Origin: an uncultured Clostridia bacterium
Lineage (GTDB): Bacteria; Bacillota; Clostridia; UBA1381
Direction: 5' to 3'
Assembly: GCA_934462715.1 (NCBI GenBank)
Contig: CAKSIJ010000008.1
Span: 1-64,000 of the forward strand
Length of the DNA stretch: 64,000 nucleotides
Shown here: one piece after another, positions 26,755 through 36,367 of the stretch
Numbering within the stretch: position 1 is the stretch's first letter
Layout of the letters: each line of letters begins with the position of its first letter
Program-made: the position numbers and the translations under genes
Notes under the pieces: generated by a model
Databases searched by the model: none
Seen by the model: only the letters and a program-made list of their open reading frames with translations
What the model was told of the DNA's origin: nothing

Positions 26755-26788
26755 TGAGCCGTCTGTCCAAAAGAAAACAGACGGCTCA
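26755..26788. terminator. Bidirectional-looking terminator after the sodium-pump genes
   Basis: TGAGCCGTCTGT/ACAGACGGCTCA stem with A-runs on both sides, so T-runs follow it on either strand. It closes the operon that ends at 26808. Confidence 0.85.
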
Positions 26789-26807
26789 AAAAAACTTGTT
26801 TTCATAT

Positions 26808-26951
26808 TTATTTTTCTTCTTTTTTGTTTGACGTTATCTTGTTCAAAAGCATTGTCAGAAGCACAATAACCCCGATAACAATGAAAATACCCAACATTCC
26901 CTCTCCCATATAAACAAGGTTTTTAACAAAATTGTATGGTTGAAAATTCAT
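26808..26951 (-). CDS. Very small OadG-like gamma subunit of a Na+ pump
   Basis: A 47-residue protein (MNFQPYNFVKNLVYMGEGML...) with a GGAGG ribosome site 8 bases upstream. It has one membrane helix (about 17-38, GIFIVIGVIVLLTMLL) and a charged tail ending KKEEK. The MGEGMLGIF..IGVI pattern and its place right after oadB match the gamma subunit of sodium-translocating decarboxylases, although at 47 residues it lacks the C-terminal domain that binds the alpha subunit in longer members. Confidence 0.75.
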   Translation of the reverse strand: MNFQPYNFVKNLVYMGEGMLGIFIVIGVIVLLTMLLNKITSNKKEEK

Positions 26952-27017
26952 AATATTCCTCCGTTCCGGCAATATTTCTTACTTTATTTTTGTTTTCCTC
27001 ATACGGCAAAATCAATT

Positions 27018-28118
27018 TTAATGCAGGAAAAAGTTCAGTATCAGACCGCCGGCTATAACAGAAGCAATCTGACCGGAAACGTTTACTCCGATTGAATGCA
27101 TAAGCAGGAAGTTCTGCGGATCCTCTTTAAGACCCATTTTATGCACCACTCTGCCCGACATCGGGAATGCCGAGATACCGGCAGCGCCTATCATCGGATT
27201 TATTTTTTTCTTGAGGAATAAATTAATAATCTTTGCAAACAGCACTCCTCCGGCGGTATCGAATACAAAAGCCACAAGTCCCAATCCGAGGATTATCAGC
27301 GTTTCTGGCTGCAAAAACTTTTCAGCCTGCATCTGGCTTGCAACCGTGATTCCCAAAAGAATCGTAACGAGATTTGCAAGAACTTTTTGCGCCGTTTCGG
27401 AAAGACTGTCAAGCACGCCACATTCTCTGATAAGGTTGCCGAACATCAAAAATCCGATCAGGGCTACCGAATCCGGAGCTATAATTCCGGCAATAACCGT
27501 AATTATTATCGGGAACAGTATTTTTGTTGTTTTTGATACCGACGCCGGCTTGTATTCCATTTTTATAAGCCGTTCCTTTTTGGTTGTCAGAAGCCTTATT
27601 ACCGGCGGCTGAATAATCGGAACAAGCGCCATATACGAGTATGCCGCAACCATTATTGCGCCGACATACTTCGAATGAAGCTGATTTGCCACAAATATCG
27701 AGGTCGGACCGTCGGCTGCGCCTATAATGGCGATGGAAGCCGCGTCCTTTATGTCAAAGAACATTGACGCCATACACAGTGTGAAAAATATTCCCAATTG
27801 TGAAGCCGCGCCGAATATCATAAGCTTTGGGTTTGAAAGAAGCGGACCGAAATCTATCATCGCTCCGATTCCTATAAACAGTATGAGAGGGAGCAGCTCA
27901 TTCGCAATTCCCGCATTGTAGAGAATTTCAAGCGCACCGTGTTCTCCTATCGCACCGGAAAACGGTATATTTACAAGTATCGCTCCGAAGCCCATAGGGA
28001 GAAGCAGCGTAGGCTCCATTTCTTTTTTTATCGCCAGATAAATAAGTATACCGCCTACTGCCCACATAATTACGCACTGCGGCGTAATTGCCGAAAGATT
28101 GTTCAAAACAGATTCCAT
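27018..28118 (-). CDS. oadB: Sodium-translocating decarboxylase, beta subunit
   Basis: A 366-residue membrane protein from the ATG at 28118, which has AAAGGA nine bases upstream. About nine to eleven helices carry the conserved GIGAMIDFGPLL, AADGPTSIFV (with the Asp that binds Na+) and AFPMSGRVV segments. The beta subunit uses decarboxylation of oxaloacetate, methylmalonyl-CoA or glutaconyl-CoA to pump Na+. No alpha (carboxyltransferase) or biotin carrier gene is adjacent, so the substrate is unknown and the partner must lie elsewhere. Confidence 0.93.
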   Translation of the reverse strand: MESVLNNLSAITPQCVIMWAVGGILIYLAIKKEMEPTLLLPMGFGAILVNIPFSGAIGEHGALEILYNAGIANELLPLILFIGIGAMIDFGPLLSNPKLMIFGAASQLGIFFTLCMASMFFDIKDAASIAIIGAADGPTSIFVANQLHSKYVGAIMVAAYSYMALVPIIQPPVIRLLTTKKERLIKMEYKPASVSKTTKILFPIIITVIAGIIAPDSVALIGFLMFGNLIRECGVLDSLSETAQKVLANLVTILLGITVASQMQAEKFLQPETLIILGLGLVAFVFDTAGGVLFAKIINLFLKKKINPMIGAAGISAFPMSGRVVHKMGLKEDPQNFLLMHSIGVNVSGQIASVIAGGLILNFFLH

Positions 28119-28180
28119 TATAACAATTCCTTTCATTGCCGTTCGGCACAAAACACTAAATCAAAATACTCAATATCCAA

Positions 28181-29680
28181 TCAGTTCAAAATCTGCTCTT
28201 TTGTTATTATATCGGTACAAGCAGTCATTAATTCAGACATTTCTCCGCTTTCAAATTCTATCGAATAGCTGTAGCAGCTTCCGTTTGACTTTTCAATGCT
28301 GAAGCAAGCATAACAGCTGTCATCATCGGAGAAGAATTGTACCATACTGTTTCCGATAAGCTTTTCGTTTATGGGAGCGGTTACATCCTTATCAATGTTC
28401 ATAAAATCTCCCTCTGCCTTTTGTACAACCGACTTTTTGCCGTCCAGATCGGTATAAGTAATCACGCAGTTTACTCCGTCCGGGGTATTTACCGCTTCAT
28501 AGCTTACCGGTGTATATATTTCTCCGTTGGAAAGCTTTGCGGGCTTGAAGCCGGCACGGCTTTCAAGTACGTCCTCATTTGCGCATGACACTCTTTCGGT
28601 ATTCGTATCCGGCTCGGATCCTGCATCTTCAAAAATGCTTTTCGGTTCGGTAACGCCCGTATCCTCTCCGTTTGCCGGGTTTATTTTGAAAAATTCCATT
28701 GTATCTTCGTTAAACGCAAGCGACATTGACGGCGCATATCCGAGCTGATAATAATACATATTATCTGCATTCAGATAAAGTATGATATTGTTCTCAAAAA
28801 GATAGAAGTCATACATAGAAATCTGTTCAAAATCACTTTCGGTGATATTGAGTATATCCTCTTTTTCAAGCATACGGTTATCCTCAAGGTCATAGTTGCA
28901 AGAGGAAACCGAAACGCCCTGTATATCGTCCGCTTCGGACAGAACCGTTTGCTCAAACAGAGATATACGGTTAAAGAAATCATAGGTAACATCATAACCT
29001 GAGTACACGAAAACAGGCTCAAATTCTATGTTCTGTTCTTCGCAGTATTGGCGTTTTTCCAATGCGTATTCCTTATAGTTCCCGGAAAGCTTCAACAAAT
29101 CCTCCGATTTTACCTTTACATAAAGGTTCAGCGATGATATTGCGTCGTCATTTTCGGGATTTTCAAATTCCGGATAAGTATAAGCCATCGAAACAAGAGT
29201 TGTTCCGTCATCTGCTTTTATTTCGTCCGTGATTTTTTTCGTAACCGACTTATGGTCATACTGAGGTGTTGTGATTGTTACAGATCTTGTTTCTCCGTCC
29301 CATTCAACTTCTGCATTGAAGTTTTCCGACACTGCTCTCAGCGGTACATATGTTTTATCGTTTATTATCTTTGCCGGAGCAGCCAGCTCGATTTCCTCTC
29401 CGTTTGCGGTCATAGTTGCGGAATCTATTGTAACTGTCATTGTATTTGCGCCCTTATATGCGTTTACCGCTCTTTTTCTTTCAACCCATTGAACCTCCGC
29501 GCCCAGAGCCTCAAAAACGTCCCTCATCGGAACAAGCGTACTGTCATTTTCTATAACCGGCTCGCTCTCCGATTGAAACGGCACTCCGTCAATGGTGACA
29601 TTTATCTGCGCATATACCGCACCCGATACCGTAAAAACGCTTGCTCCCGCCGCAAGCAATGCAATAATGTTTTTCTTCAT
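28181..29680 (-). CDS. Secreted stalk-domain protein with RsiV-like C-terminal domain
   Basis: A 499-residue exported protein. Signal peptide at 1-24. Copper amine oxidase N-terminal-type domain at about 28-130, with paired STLVPMRDVFEALGAEVQW and KTYVPLRAVSENFNAEVEW motifs. From about 145 to 470 it resembles the DUF4163/DUF3298 (RsiV-like) region: MAYTYPEFENP, FNRISLFEQTVLS, LYLNADNMYYYQLGYAPS. In other bacteria RsiV-like domains bind lysozyme or occur in extracellular sensors. No sigma factor or anti-sigma gene is adjacent. A weak SD-proximal hairpin lies upstream (29695-29712). Confidence 0.82.
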   Translation of the reverse strand: MKKNIIALLAAGASVFTVSGAVYAQINVTIDGVPFQSESEPVIENDSTLVPMRDVFEALGAEVQWVERKRAVNAYKGANTMTVTIDSATMTANGEEIELAAPAKIINDKTYVPLRAVSENFNAEVEWDGETRSVTITTPQYDHKSVTKKITDEIKADDGTTLVSMAYTYPEFENPENDDAISSLNLYVKVKSEDLLKLSGNYKEYALEKRQYCEEQNIEFEPVFVYSGYDVTYDFFNRISLFEQTVLSEADDIQGVSVSSCNYDLEDNRMLEKEDILNITESDFEQISMYDFYLFENNIILYLNADNMYYYQLGYAPSMSLAFNEDTMEFFKINPANGEDTGVTEPKSIFEDAGSEPDTNTERVSCANEDVLESRAGFKPAKLSNGEIYTPVSYEAVNTPDGVNCVITYTDLDGKKSVVQKAEGDFMNIDKDVTAPINEKLIGNSMVQFFSDDDSCYACFSIEKSNGSCYSYSIEFESGEMSELMTACTDIITKEQILN

Positions 29681-29841
29681 AAAAAAATCCTCCGTTCCGC
29701 TGCCCGGGGCAGCATTAAAAATGTTATTTAAAACACAATATTATATTCTAATTATATTGTATACATAAAAAAAAGTCAAGAATATTTATTTCTAAAAATA
29801 TCCAACTATTCAATATATGTAAATTAAAGCGCAAATATTCA

Positions 29842-30666
29842 TTATTTTTCACGCGCATTTATGTATACCTCTTTTCCGCTCTCTTCAATAATTCCCCAAA
29901 CCGGGGTTAAAAGAATACTTTCATGATATGTTTTTGATTCAAGAGAAGCAAAACCGAGACATATATCGCTTATTACCGTCTTCGAGCTGTTATCCCTTTG
30001 GTTCATATACTCGATAAGCGCACCGGACGGGCTTTTCAGCTCCAGCAAATCGTCATCCGATTCTTTTTCGTTATACCAGTTGCCCGAAATCCTTTTTAAG
30101 CCGCTGCCGTCAAAATCGAATCTCATGCCTGCGCCGAAAACCTCAAGTCCGTTTATTCTCTTTTTAAAGCTGACAGAGGCTCCCTTGTTGTTTTTGTTGG
30201 TTATCCCCTTAAGGTTCGACGTCTGCGCACCCATCGCCGATAAGCATTGCAATGCGGTTTTTTCGTAATCGTCCGAATTTTCCGCAAAACCGCACAAGGC
30301 TCCGGAAGCCGATCTCTCCGCTTCAAAATAGTCGCCGTCAAAGGTTATTTTGCCTATATCCGAAGAAAATATGTTCTCCGATTCGGCTTTTGAATTTTCT
30401 CCGATAATCTTTTTTGCAAATTCAGTATAATCGTCTATTATATTTTTGGCATAAACAGGCTTTATGCTTTTACTCTTTGCGGCTTTTGTTATTATTTTTT
30501 TATCAACGGAAATATTATGCTTACTTAAAATTTCTATAGCCGTATCGGCAATTGTTTCTTCAATCTTCTTTGAATGAAGCTTATCCGCCGTTATGTATGC
30601 AAGCAAAAGTGCATCTATTATAATAAAAAACACAATAAGAATTGATTTTGCCTTATTCCATTTCAT
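29842..30666 (-). CDS. yycI: WalK regulator YycI
   Basis: A 274-residue protein with an N-terminal membrane helix (about 7-27) and an extracytoplasmic YycI domain: FDGDYFEAERSASG and SVSFKKRINGLEVFGAGMRF are typical. YycI and YycH contact WalK at the membrane and tune its activity. It follows yycH by 23 bases on the same strand. Confidence 0.88.
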   Translation of the reverse strand: MKWNKAKSILIVFFIIIDALLLAYITADKLHSKKIEETIADTAIEILSKHNISVDKKIITKAAKSKSIKPVYAKNIIDDYTEFAKKIIGENSKAESENIFSSDIGKITFDGDYFEAERSASGALCGFAENSDDYEKTALQCLSAMGAQTSNLKGITNKNNKGASVSFKKRINGLEVFGAGMRFDFDGSGLKRISGNWYNEKESDDDLLELKSPSGALIEYMNQRDNSSKTVISDICLGFASLESKTYHESILLTPVWGIIEESGKEVYINAREK

Positions 30667-30689
30667 ATCTTGAAGCTCCTTTACTTTTT

Positions 30690-32117
30690 TTATTTTGCCG
30701 AATTTGCGCCGTCGTCCGCAATGACGTTATCAACTTTAACCACCCAGTCGGCGTTGATGCTTTCTCCAAAGCCGTTATCCTTGTAGCCGAAATACATTTT
30801 ATCGATGTTTATCTCATTCATAAATTCCGAATACTTTGAAATAACATCGTCAAGCGCAGTGAAAAACTCGGGCAAAGGCTCATATGTACCTGTTTCTTCG
30901 TATTTTCTTATAAGCTGCTTATAGCTTATAAGCATTCCGTCCCGGACAACCGCTCTTACTCCCGATGAAATATTGTCGGTCTGCACCTTTACCGGGATTC
31001 CGGATACTATATAATCAAACAGATATGTTGTGTTATCCGAAGCGTCAATATCCGATATTCTTATATTACTGTCATTTCCTACCGCTTCATTGATTTGCGA
31101 CGCTATCGAGGAAATATTTAAAATATTCGTGTAATCTCCTCCGGTTGAGGATATTTCCATACCGCCATCGGTAGCCTGGTAGTCAAGATATCCGTTTTTA
31201 TCAATTTTCAGAATTGCGTTGTTCTCAACAAATACAACAGTTCCGCCTGCCTCTGTATACCTGTTCATGGTGCTTGAATTGATATTGAACACCTTTAAAA
31301 TATTTTTTAAAACCGATTCGTTTAACTGCTCTCCATCATAAATCGGGTTGACAGAGCCAATCACGGGGAATTCGGGCGGTGTTGAATATATAAGAATCAG
31401 CGGATTCAGCGTTGTTTTCTGCGCCCCGAACGGTTTGTCAAATTTCAGATCGAAGGAATAATTGATTGCCGAATCGATCTGTCCGCCGTGCTTTTTCTCA
31501 TATTCTCCGAGCAGCTCTATGAGCTTTTCATCTCTTTTTGTAACATTTATTTTGTAGCATATGTATTTGTTTCTGTCTGACAGATATATCTCGGTACGGG
31601 GTGAAAACGAAATCACTGCGTCGGAAAAACTGATGTCTTCATCGCGAAAGACATTGTTTTGAGCCCCCAGAAGCTTTGAAAGCAGCTCCGGAGAATACTC
31701 CGTCGGGAAATCAATATACACCGAATCGGAGGACATCGCCGAATAAAGCTCCTCATTTTTTACCTGCAAAACGCTCTCCGATTCCGACATAAACGCGCTT
31801 TTAAGCAGCTCATACGCTCTGTCCGCAATCCCCTCAAACTCGCTTTCGGCCGAATTTAACGAGGTTCTCGTTGTCTGATCTCCGGTATTAATTACAATTT
31901 TTTCGGGATAAAACACCTGTGACTTTAAACTTCCGCTGTCGGTGAAATAGTTTTTTATATTCGTGTAGATACTTGAAATCCGAAATTTTCCTATATTTGA
32001 AAAGAAATTATAGCCTGTCGGCCATAATTTCTTCTCTATGAGTATTCTGCTTCCGAGAACACAATCCATTACTACAAGAAATGCAAGAGCGATAGTTTTT
32101 ATACGTTCTTTTCTCAT
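30690..32117 (-). CDS. yycH: WalK regulator YycH
   Basis: A 475-residue protein with one N-terminal membrane helix (about 7-26) and the long extracytoplasmic YycH region, followed by a part that resembles YycI (GTVVFVENNAILKIDKNGYL, PVKVQTDNISSG). It acts with YycI on WalK. The ribosome site GGAGGATT adjoins a recurrent hairpin (32128-32150). Confidence 0.85.
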   Translation of the reverse strand: MRKERIKTIALAFLVVMDCVLGSRILIEKKLWPTGYNFFSNIGKFRISSIYTNIKNYFTDSGSLKSQVFYPEKIVINTGDQTTRTSLNSAESEFEGIADRAYELLKSAFMSESESVLQVKNEELYSAMSSDSVYIDFPTEYSPELLSKLLGAQNNVFRDEDISFSDAVISFSPRTEIYLSDRNKYICYKINVTKRDEKLIELLGEYEKKHGGQIDSAINYSFDLKFDKPFGAQKTTLNPLILIYSTPPEFPVIGSVNPIYDGEQLNESVLKNILKVFNINSSTMNRYTEAGGTVVFVENNAILKIDKNGYLDYQATDGGMEISSTGGDYTNILNISSIASQINEAVGNDSNIRISDIDASDNTTYLFDYIVSGIPVKVQTDNISSGVRAVVRDGMLISYKQLIRKYEETGTYEPLPEFFTALDDVISKYSEFMNEINIDKMYFGYKDNGFGESINADWVVKVDNVIADDGANSAK

Positions 32118-32125
32118 AATAATCC

Positions 32126-32170
32126 TCCAAATTCGCCGCCGTCAGACGGCACAAATCTCTTGCGTGAAAG
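32126..32170 (-). repeat. SD-proximal hairpin upstream of yycH
   Basis: A GTGCCG-TCTGACGG-CGGC-like stem then GAATTTGGAGG, matching the GTGCCGCC..GGCGGCGGAATGGAGG pattern found upstream of other genes in this window. Confidence 0.5.
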
Positions 32171-32211
32171 GACGGTTTTCACAGCGTCCCTTTGTACAAA
32201 ACAACAATCGC

Positions 32212-32263
32212 AGACAAATGCGTCTGAATTACCGCATAAGCGGAGTACATCTGTCTGCGAAAA
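32212..32263 (-). terminator. Imperfect hairpin after the small secreted protein gene
   Basis: CGCAGACA and TGTCTGCG arms enclose an internally structured loop. The minus-strand tail is not strongly T-rich, so read-through from the small gene into yycH is possible. Confidence 0.4.
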
Positions 32264-32265
32264 AA

Positions 32266-32724
32266 TTACCAGAGAAAGTTTCTTATGGTAACAGTAACGT
32301 TTTTAAGCTTGTCAACGGTACTTTTTTTGATTTTGTTAATGTCGATTCTTACCGCCTGAGAACCTCTCGAATTTTCCGCAGTTACCAAGAATATATTGGA
32401 ATCATCCGGCAAATCGACAACAACGCTGTAAAGTCCGCTTGCTCCCATGCAAGTTTCGTTTTTGATAATATAACAGTTTCCGGTTGACGGGTTATATTTA
32501 TAAACCTTTATTCTTGTACCCTGTTCCCCGACCGCCGATATGGTATATGTTCTGTCGGAGGTTGAAGCGGAATGAGATTCCGGGCGTTTTATATAAATTA
32601 TATTTGTTGCATTTCCCCGTTCCGACAGGGATATTGTATTTCCGAATGCAGCATATCCCACACAGGGCAGTGCGAATGTCAAAGCTGATGCTGCAAGCAA
32701 AGCAGATATAAGCTTCTTTAACAT
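32266..32724 (-). CDS. Small secreted protein inside the wal locus, unknown function
   Basis: A 152-residue protein from the ATG at 32724 (a TTG at 32733 is an alternative). Signal peptide at about 1-26 (ISALLAASALTFALPCVGYAA). The mature part is a compact, probably beta-rich domain of about 110 residues with two Cys, including KVYKYNPSTGNCYIIKNE and YSVVVDLPDDSNIFLVTAEN. I do not recognise the family. It sits between walK and yycH, where no gene is found in the usual walRK-yycHI operon, and has its own promoter-like TGGTATAAT at 32823-32831, so it may be a WalK-linked surface factor or a WalR target. Confidence 0.65.
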   Translation of the reverse strand: MLKKLISALLAASALTFALPCVGYAAFGNTISLSERGNATNIIYIKRPESHSASTSDRTYTISAVGEQGTRIKVYKYNPSTGNCYIIKNETCMGASGLYSVVVDLPDDSNIFLVTAENSRGSQAVRIDINKIKKSTVDKLKNVTVTIRNFLW

Positions 32725-32935
32725 TTTAATCAATCCTTTCCGTGCCGCTCACCGGCACAAGCTTTCCTAACCTGAAGAGCCTTTATGTATTCATATTGGT
32801 ATTATTTACTTATTGTTATTATATTATACCACATTATTGTTACAAAGCTGTTACTATTGGTTTAAATACACTTAACATTATAATGATAAATTTTACAGTC
32901 CCGATTTAATGCGTTATCTCAGTTATTTTTGTGCA

Positions 32936-34720
32936 TTAATCGGTTTGATTTCCCTTTACCGGCAAAGTAATCAGCACCTCAGTGCCCTTTCCGACATCGG
33001 AATTTATAGTGATTTCACCGCCGAGATTATCCGCCAGCTGCTTGGAAATCGCAAGTCCGAGTCCGGTTCCTCCGGTATCGCGGCTTCTCGCCTTATCCAC
33101 TCTGTAAAAACGCTCAAACAAACGAGGTATATTTTCCTTTGGGATTCCGATACCGTTATCGGTCACCTTGATAAATGCGTCGTTTATCATAATTCCCGAT
33201 ACTATATCTATCTTTCCGCCCTCCGGCGTATACTTTATCGCATTCGATACGATATTGATAACAAGCTGTTCTATCTTATCCCTGTCCGAATAAAATTTCG
33301 GTACGGCGGAAATACTCTTGCAGGTAATTGTCTGATTTTTCTTTTTTGCGGTTATATACATTTTCTCAGCAACGCCCTCTAAAAGCAGCTGCAAATCAAT
33401 AAAGTCCGGTTCCTTGTTTTCGGTCTGAGCCTCGTCAAGCCTTGACAGCGTAAGCAGATCCTTGACAATTCGGGTCATTCTGTCGGCTTCCTTTATGATA
33501 ACGCTCAAAAACCTTCCCGACAGCTCCTTATCGTCAACAGAGTTGTCGAGCAGAGTTTCTGCGTATGATTTAACCGTTGTAAGAGGCGTACGCAGCTCAT
33601 GCGAAACGTTCGACACAAATTCACGTCTTGAAAGCTCAAGCTTCTCCTGGCTGGTTATATCTCGCATAACCACAAGCACGCCGCTGATTTTGCTGTCTGT
33701 TTCTATCGGAGCGAAAATAAGCTTTAAATATCTGCCGTTATACTCCGTTTGTCTTTCGGGAGTGCTCTCGTTTTTGATATATATCAAATCTCCGAACGTA
33801 ATATCCGCTCCGATTTTTCTGAAAAATTCGTCAAACGAAAGGTTCTCCAGATCCTCTTTCTTTATCATATGCTCCGCTTCGGGATTTATATGTATAAGCT
33901 TTTTATTGAGGTCAAAGGCAAGTATGCCGTCTGTCATGTTTTGCAGAATTGTTTCAACCTTTGTTTTTTCCTCGTTAACCACAGAAATCGTCTTGTTCAG
34001 CTCCTGCGCCATATACCCGAACGTGTTGGACAGATTTCCTATCTCATCGTCCTCCTTTGACGGCTCATAGCTGTCAAATTCACCTGCGGCAAGCTTCTTG
34101 GCTCGCTTTGTAAGGTTTGTAATAGGCACGGTAATCGTTTTGCTGAGCAAAAAGCCTATTACAACAGATACCAGTACCGCAATCAGCAGTGCCTGAACCA
34201 CAATAACAAGAACGTTATTGGTTATTCCGTTAAGCTCTTCCTTTGTATCCTTTATATAAATTATGTAGTTTACTCCATCATCAACCGTTAACGGAACGGC
34301 ATAATCCATATAATTTTTATCGGAATTGACTATATCTCCCGTCTTTCCCGACATTGCCATTATTATGTTGTCGGTTTTATCGAGTCCGGTACTTAAATTA
34401 TCGTCAGAGCTTTTCAGCACGCTGCCGTTTTTTCCGTCCAGAATACAATAAAATCTGTAGGTATCAAGACCCAGCGGGCCCACATAAGAGCTTACCGTCA
34501 TTGAAATACTGTCAAGCGGATTTTCCTCCTTTGCAAGCTGTTCGAGCTGATATACAAATTCCTCCGTAAAAACACGGTTCATCATAACGGAAAATTCTTC
34601 GTTATAAAAATTAACGATATTGACAAGCATAAAAGAACCAATTACCGTAATAATCGACACCGTGAGCAGGACAAATATAAGAACAATTTTAAATTGTATG
34701 CTTTTTAATACCCTTTTCAT
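32936..34720 (-). CDS. walK: Sensor histidine kinase WalK
   Basis: A 594-residue membrane kinase in the WalK domain order: helix 1 (about 10-33), extracytoplasmic sensor domain (about 34-175), helix 2 (about 177-198), HAMP (about 200-250), PAS (about 255-355), HisKA with the phospho-acceptor His374 in SHELRTPL, and HATPase with NAIKYTPEGG, DNGIGIPKENI and GTGLGLAIS. It controls wall metabolism through WalR. It overlaps walR by four bases (ATGA), showing tight coupling. Confidence 0.95.
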   Translation of the reverse strand: MKRVLKSIQFKIVLIFVLLTVSIITVIGSFMLVNIVNFYNEEFSVMMNRVFTEEFVYQLEQLAKEENPLDSISMTVSSYVGPLGLDTYRFYCILDGKNGSVLKSSDDNLSTGLDKTDNIIMAMSGKTGDIVNSDKNYMDYAVPLTVDDGVNYIIYIKDTKEELNGITNNVLVIVVQALLIAVLVSVVIGFLLSKTITVPITNLTKRAKKLAAGEFDSYEPSKEDDEIGNLSNTFGYMAQELNKTISVVNEEKTKVETILQNMTDGILAFDLNKKLIHINPEAEHMIKKEDLENLSFDEFFRKIGADITFGDLIYIKNESTPERQTEYNGRYLKLIFAPIETDSKISGVLVVMRDITSQEKLELSRREFVSNVSHELRTPLTTVKSYAETLLDNSVDDKELSGRFLSVIIKEADRMTRIVKDLLTLSRLDEAQTENKEPDFIDLQLLLEGVAEKMYITAKKKNQTITCKSISAVPKFYSDRDKIEQLVINIVSNAIKYTPEGGKIDIVSGIMINDAFIKVTDNGIGIPKENIPRLFERFYRVDKARSRDTGGTGLGLAISKQLADNLGGEITINSDVGKGTEVLITLPVKGNQTD

Positions 34721-35421
34721 GATTTATTAAAATAGTAGCCCACGCCTCTTTTGGTGATTATATATCTCGGCATACCCGGATCGTCCTCTATCTTCTCGCG
34801 CAGACGTCTGACTGTTACGTCAACGGTTCTGACATCGCCATAATACTCATATCCCCAAACGTTTTCCAAAAGGCTTTCGCGTGTGAAAATCTTTTCCGGC
34901 TGAGTTGCAAGAAATTTCAAAAGCTCAAATTCTCTTAAAGTTATGTCAAGAACCTTGTCCCTTTTCTTAACCTCGTAGCGTTCCATATTTATCACGAGAT
35001 CACCCGATAAAATCACATTGCCCGACTCGGTTACTCCGCTTCCGGCCTTGTCGATTGACGTTCTTCTTAAATTTGCCTTGACTCTTGCGGTAAGCTCTCT
35101 TACCGAAAATGGCTTTGTCATGTAATCGTCCGCTCCCAGCTCGAGTCCGAGCACCTTGTCAACCTCCTCCTCTCTTGCCGTCAGCATGATTATCGGCACA
35201 GAGGATTTTTCACGAATCTTTCTGCATACTTCAAAGCCGTCCATTTTCGGAAGCATTACGTCAAGAAGTATCAGATCGGGATTTTTTGCAAGCGCAAGCT
35301 CCAGTCCGGCTGCGCCGTCGAACGCTTCAAGAACCGAATAACCCTCCTTTGAAAGATTGAACTTCAATATTTCAACAATAGGCTGTTCATCATCTATAAC
35401 AAGTACAGTTCTTTGTTCCAT
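34717..35421 (-). CDS. walR: Response regulator WalR
   Basis: A 234-residue OmpR-family regulator. Receiver at 1-120 with acidic pocket Asp10/Asp11, phospho-acceptor Asp54 in LLDVMLP, and DDYMTKPF lysine; winged-helix DNA-binding domain at about 135-232 ending YIITKRGVGYYF. WalR regulates autolysins and wall synthesis genes. First gene of the wal operon, with its own promoter at 35517-35545. Confidence 0.96.
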   Translation of the reverse strand: MEQRTVLVIDDEQPIVEILKFNLSKEGYSVLEAFDGAAGLELALAKNPDLILLDVMLPKMDGFEVCRKIREKSSVPIIMLTAREEEVDKVLGLELGADDYMTKPFSVRELTARVKANLRRTSIDKAGSGVTESGNVILSGDLVINMERYEVKKRDKVLDITLREFELLKFLATQPEKIFTRESLLENVWGYEYYGDVRTVDVTVRRLREKIEDDPGMPRYIITKRGVGYYFNKS

Positions 35422-35516
35422 TATTTTTTATTACTCTCCTTTCGGATTATATTTAATCGTGTAATTTTAAACCGTCCGTTTCACAATTAAAATACACCGT
35501 TTTCTTCCTACAATAC

Positions 35517-35545
35517 ATTGTATCAGAATTTTGCTTATTCTTCAA
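35517..35545 (-). promoter_or_regulatory. Promoter of the wal operon
   Basis: TTGAAG, 17-base spacer, TACAAT on the minus strand, about 95 bases before the walR start codon. Confidence 0.65.
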
Positions 35546-35636
35546 GTATTTTCATGAATATGTAATATAAATATCATCTGGAGGTAATTGCAATATTTAA
35601 ATTCATATCCCGTGAAGAAAAATACACCCGGCAAAA

Positions 35637-36326
35637 TCATCTCAGCAAATACGAATATTTAGAGTAAAGAGCCAAACCCTCGGCTATTTCGCTTCCGGAA
35701 AAACGTGAGGTCAGATATGCTTTCAGCTCGCTCTTTTCCTCCGGTGTAAGTCCGCCTGCCATAAGCCCCGAGACATATCCCATGTCAACACGCGAAACAA
35801 GCGCCATTCCCCTTGAAAAATCAGATGACGGAATATTATCCTTTACATAATCGTACTGACTGCCGTACTGAGAGCGTTTTTTCTTCGGCTTTTCGGTATT
35901 TGAATTGCCTGTGCCTTTTCCGGATGACGTTGTTTTGTTTGAACCGCTGTTATTGACAGCAGCTGAATTATCGCTCTTTTTTCCGTCCGGTTTTTCATCT
36001 TTATTTGAGGCAATGTTATTGCCGGAGCCGTCCTGTTCCTTTCCTCTGTCGGTTTTGCCGTTCTCCGCATTGTATTCCGATACGGTTTTCGAGCCGTCAG
36101 CGTTCTTTACCATATCGTCAAGCTGACTTTGGCTCAGATACGGTTCTATTGCCTTTTTTATATCCTCGTCACGGATAATTTCATCAACTGCCTTAATAAT
36201 TTCCTTTGATTTCGGCTTAATCACAAAATTAAACGTTGCAAATATACCTGCCGCTCCCAGAACAATAATTCCTGCAAGAGAAGCTGCGATAATTTTTATT
36301 ATTTTAGCGGCTTTTTTATTTTTCAA
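35637..36326 (-). CDS. Membrane-anchored protein with low-complexity linker, unknown function
   Basis: About 229 residues. The likely start is TTG at 36326, eight bases after AGAGGTG; a GTG at 36335 overlaps that ribosome site. One membrane helix (about 9-32) is followed by a helical segment (about 40-75), a Lys/Asn/Ser/Gly-rich linker (about 80-145), and a C-terminal helical domain with SRGMALVSRVDMGYVSGLM and LTPEEKSELKAYL. I do not recognise the family. Its place between walR and the HIT gene does not reveal a function. Confidence 0.7.
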   Translation of the reverse strand: MKNKKAAKIIKIIAASLAGIIVLGAAGIFATFNFVIKPKSKEIIKAVDEIIRDEDIKKAIEPYLSQSQLDDMVKNADGSKTVSEYNAENGKTDRGKEQDGSGNNIASNKDEKPDGKKSDNSAAVNNSGSNKTTSSGKGTGNSNTEKPKKKRSQYGSQYDYVKDNIPSSDFSRGMALVSRVDMGYVSGLMAGGLTPEEKSELKAYLTSRFSGSEIAEGLALYSKYSYLLR

Positions 36327-36367
36327 TATAATCACCTCTGCTGTAAAAAATCGTTAAACAGGCTGTA

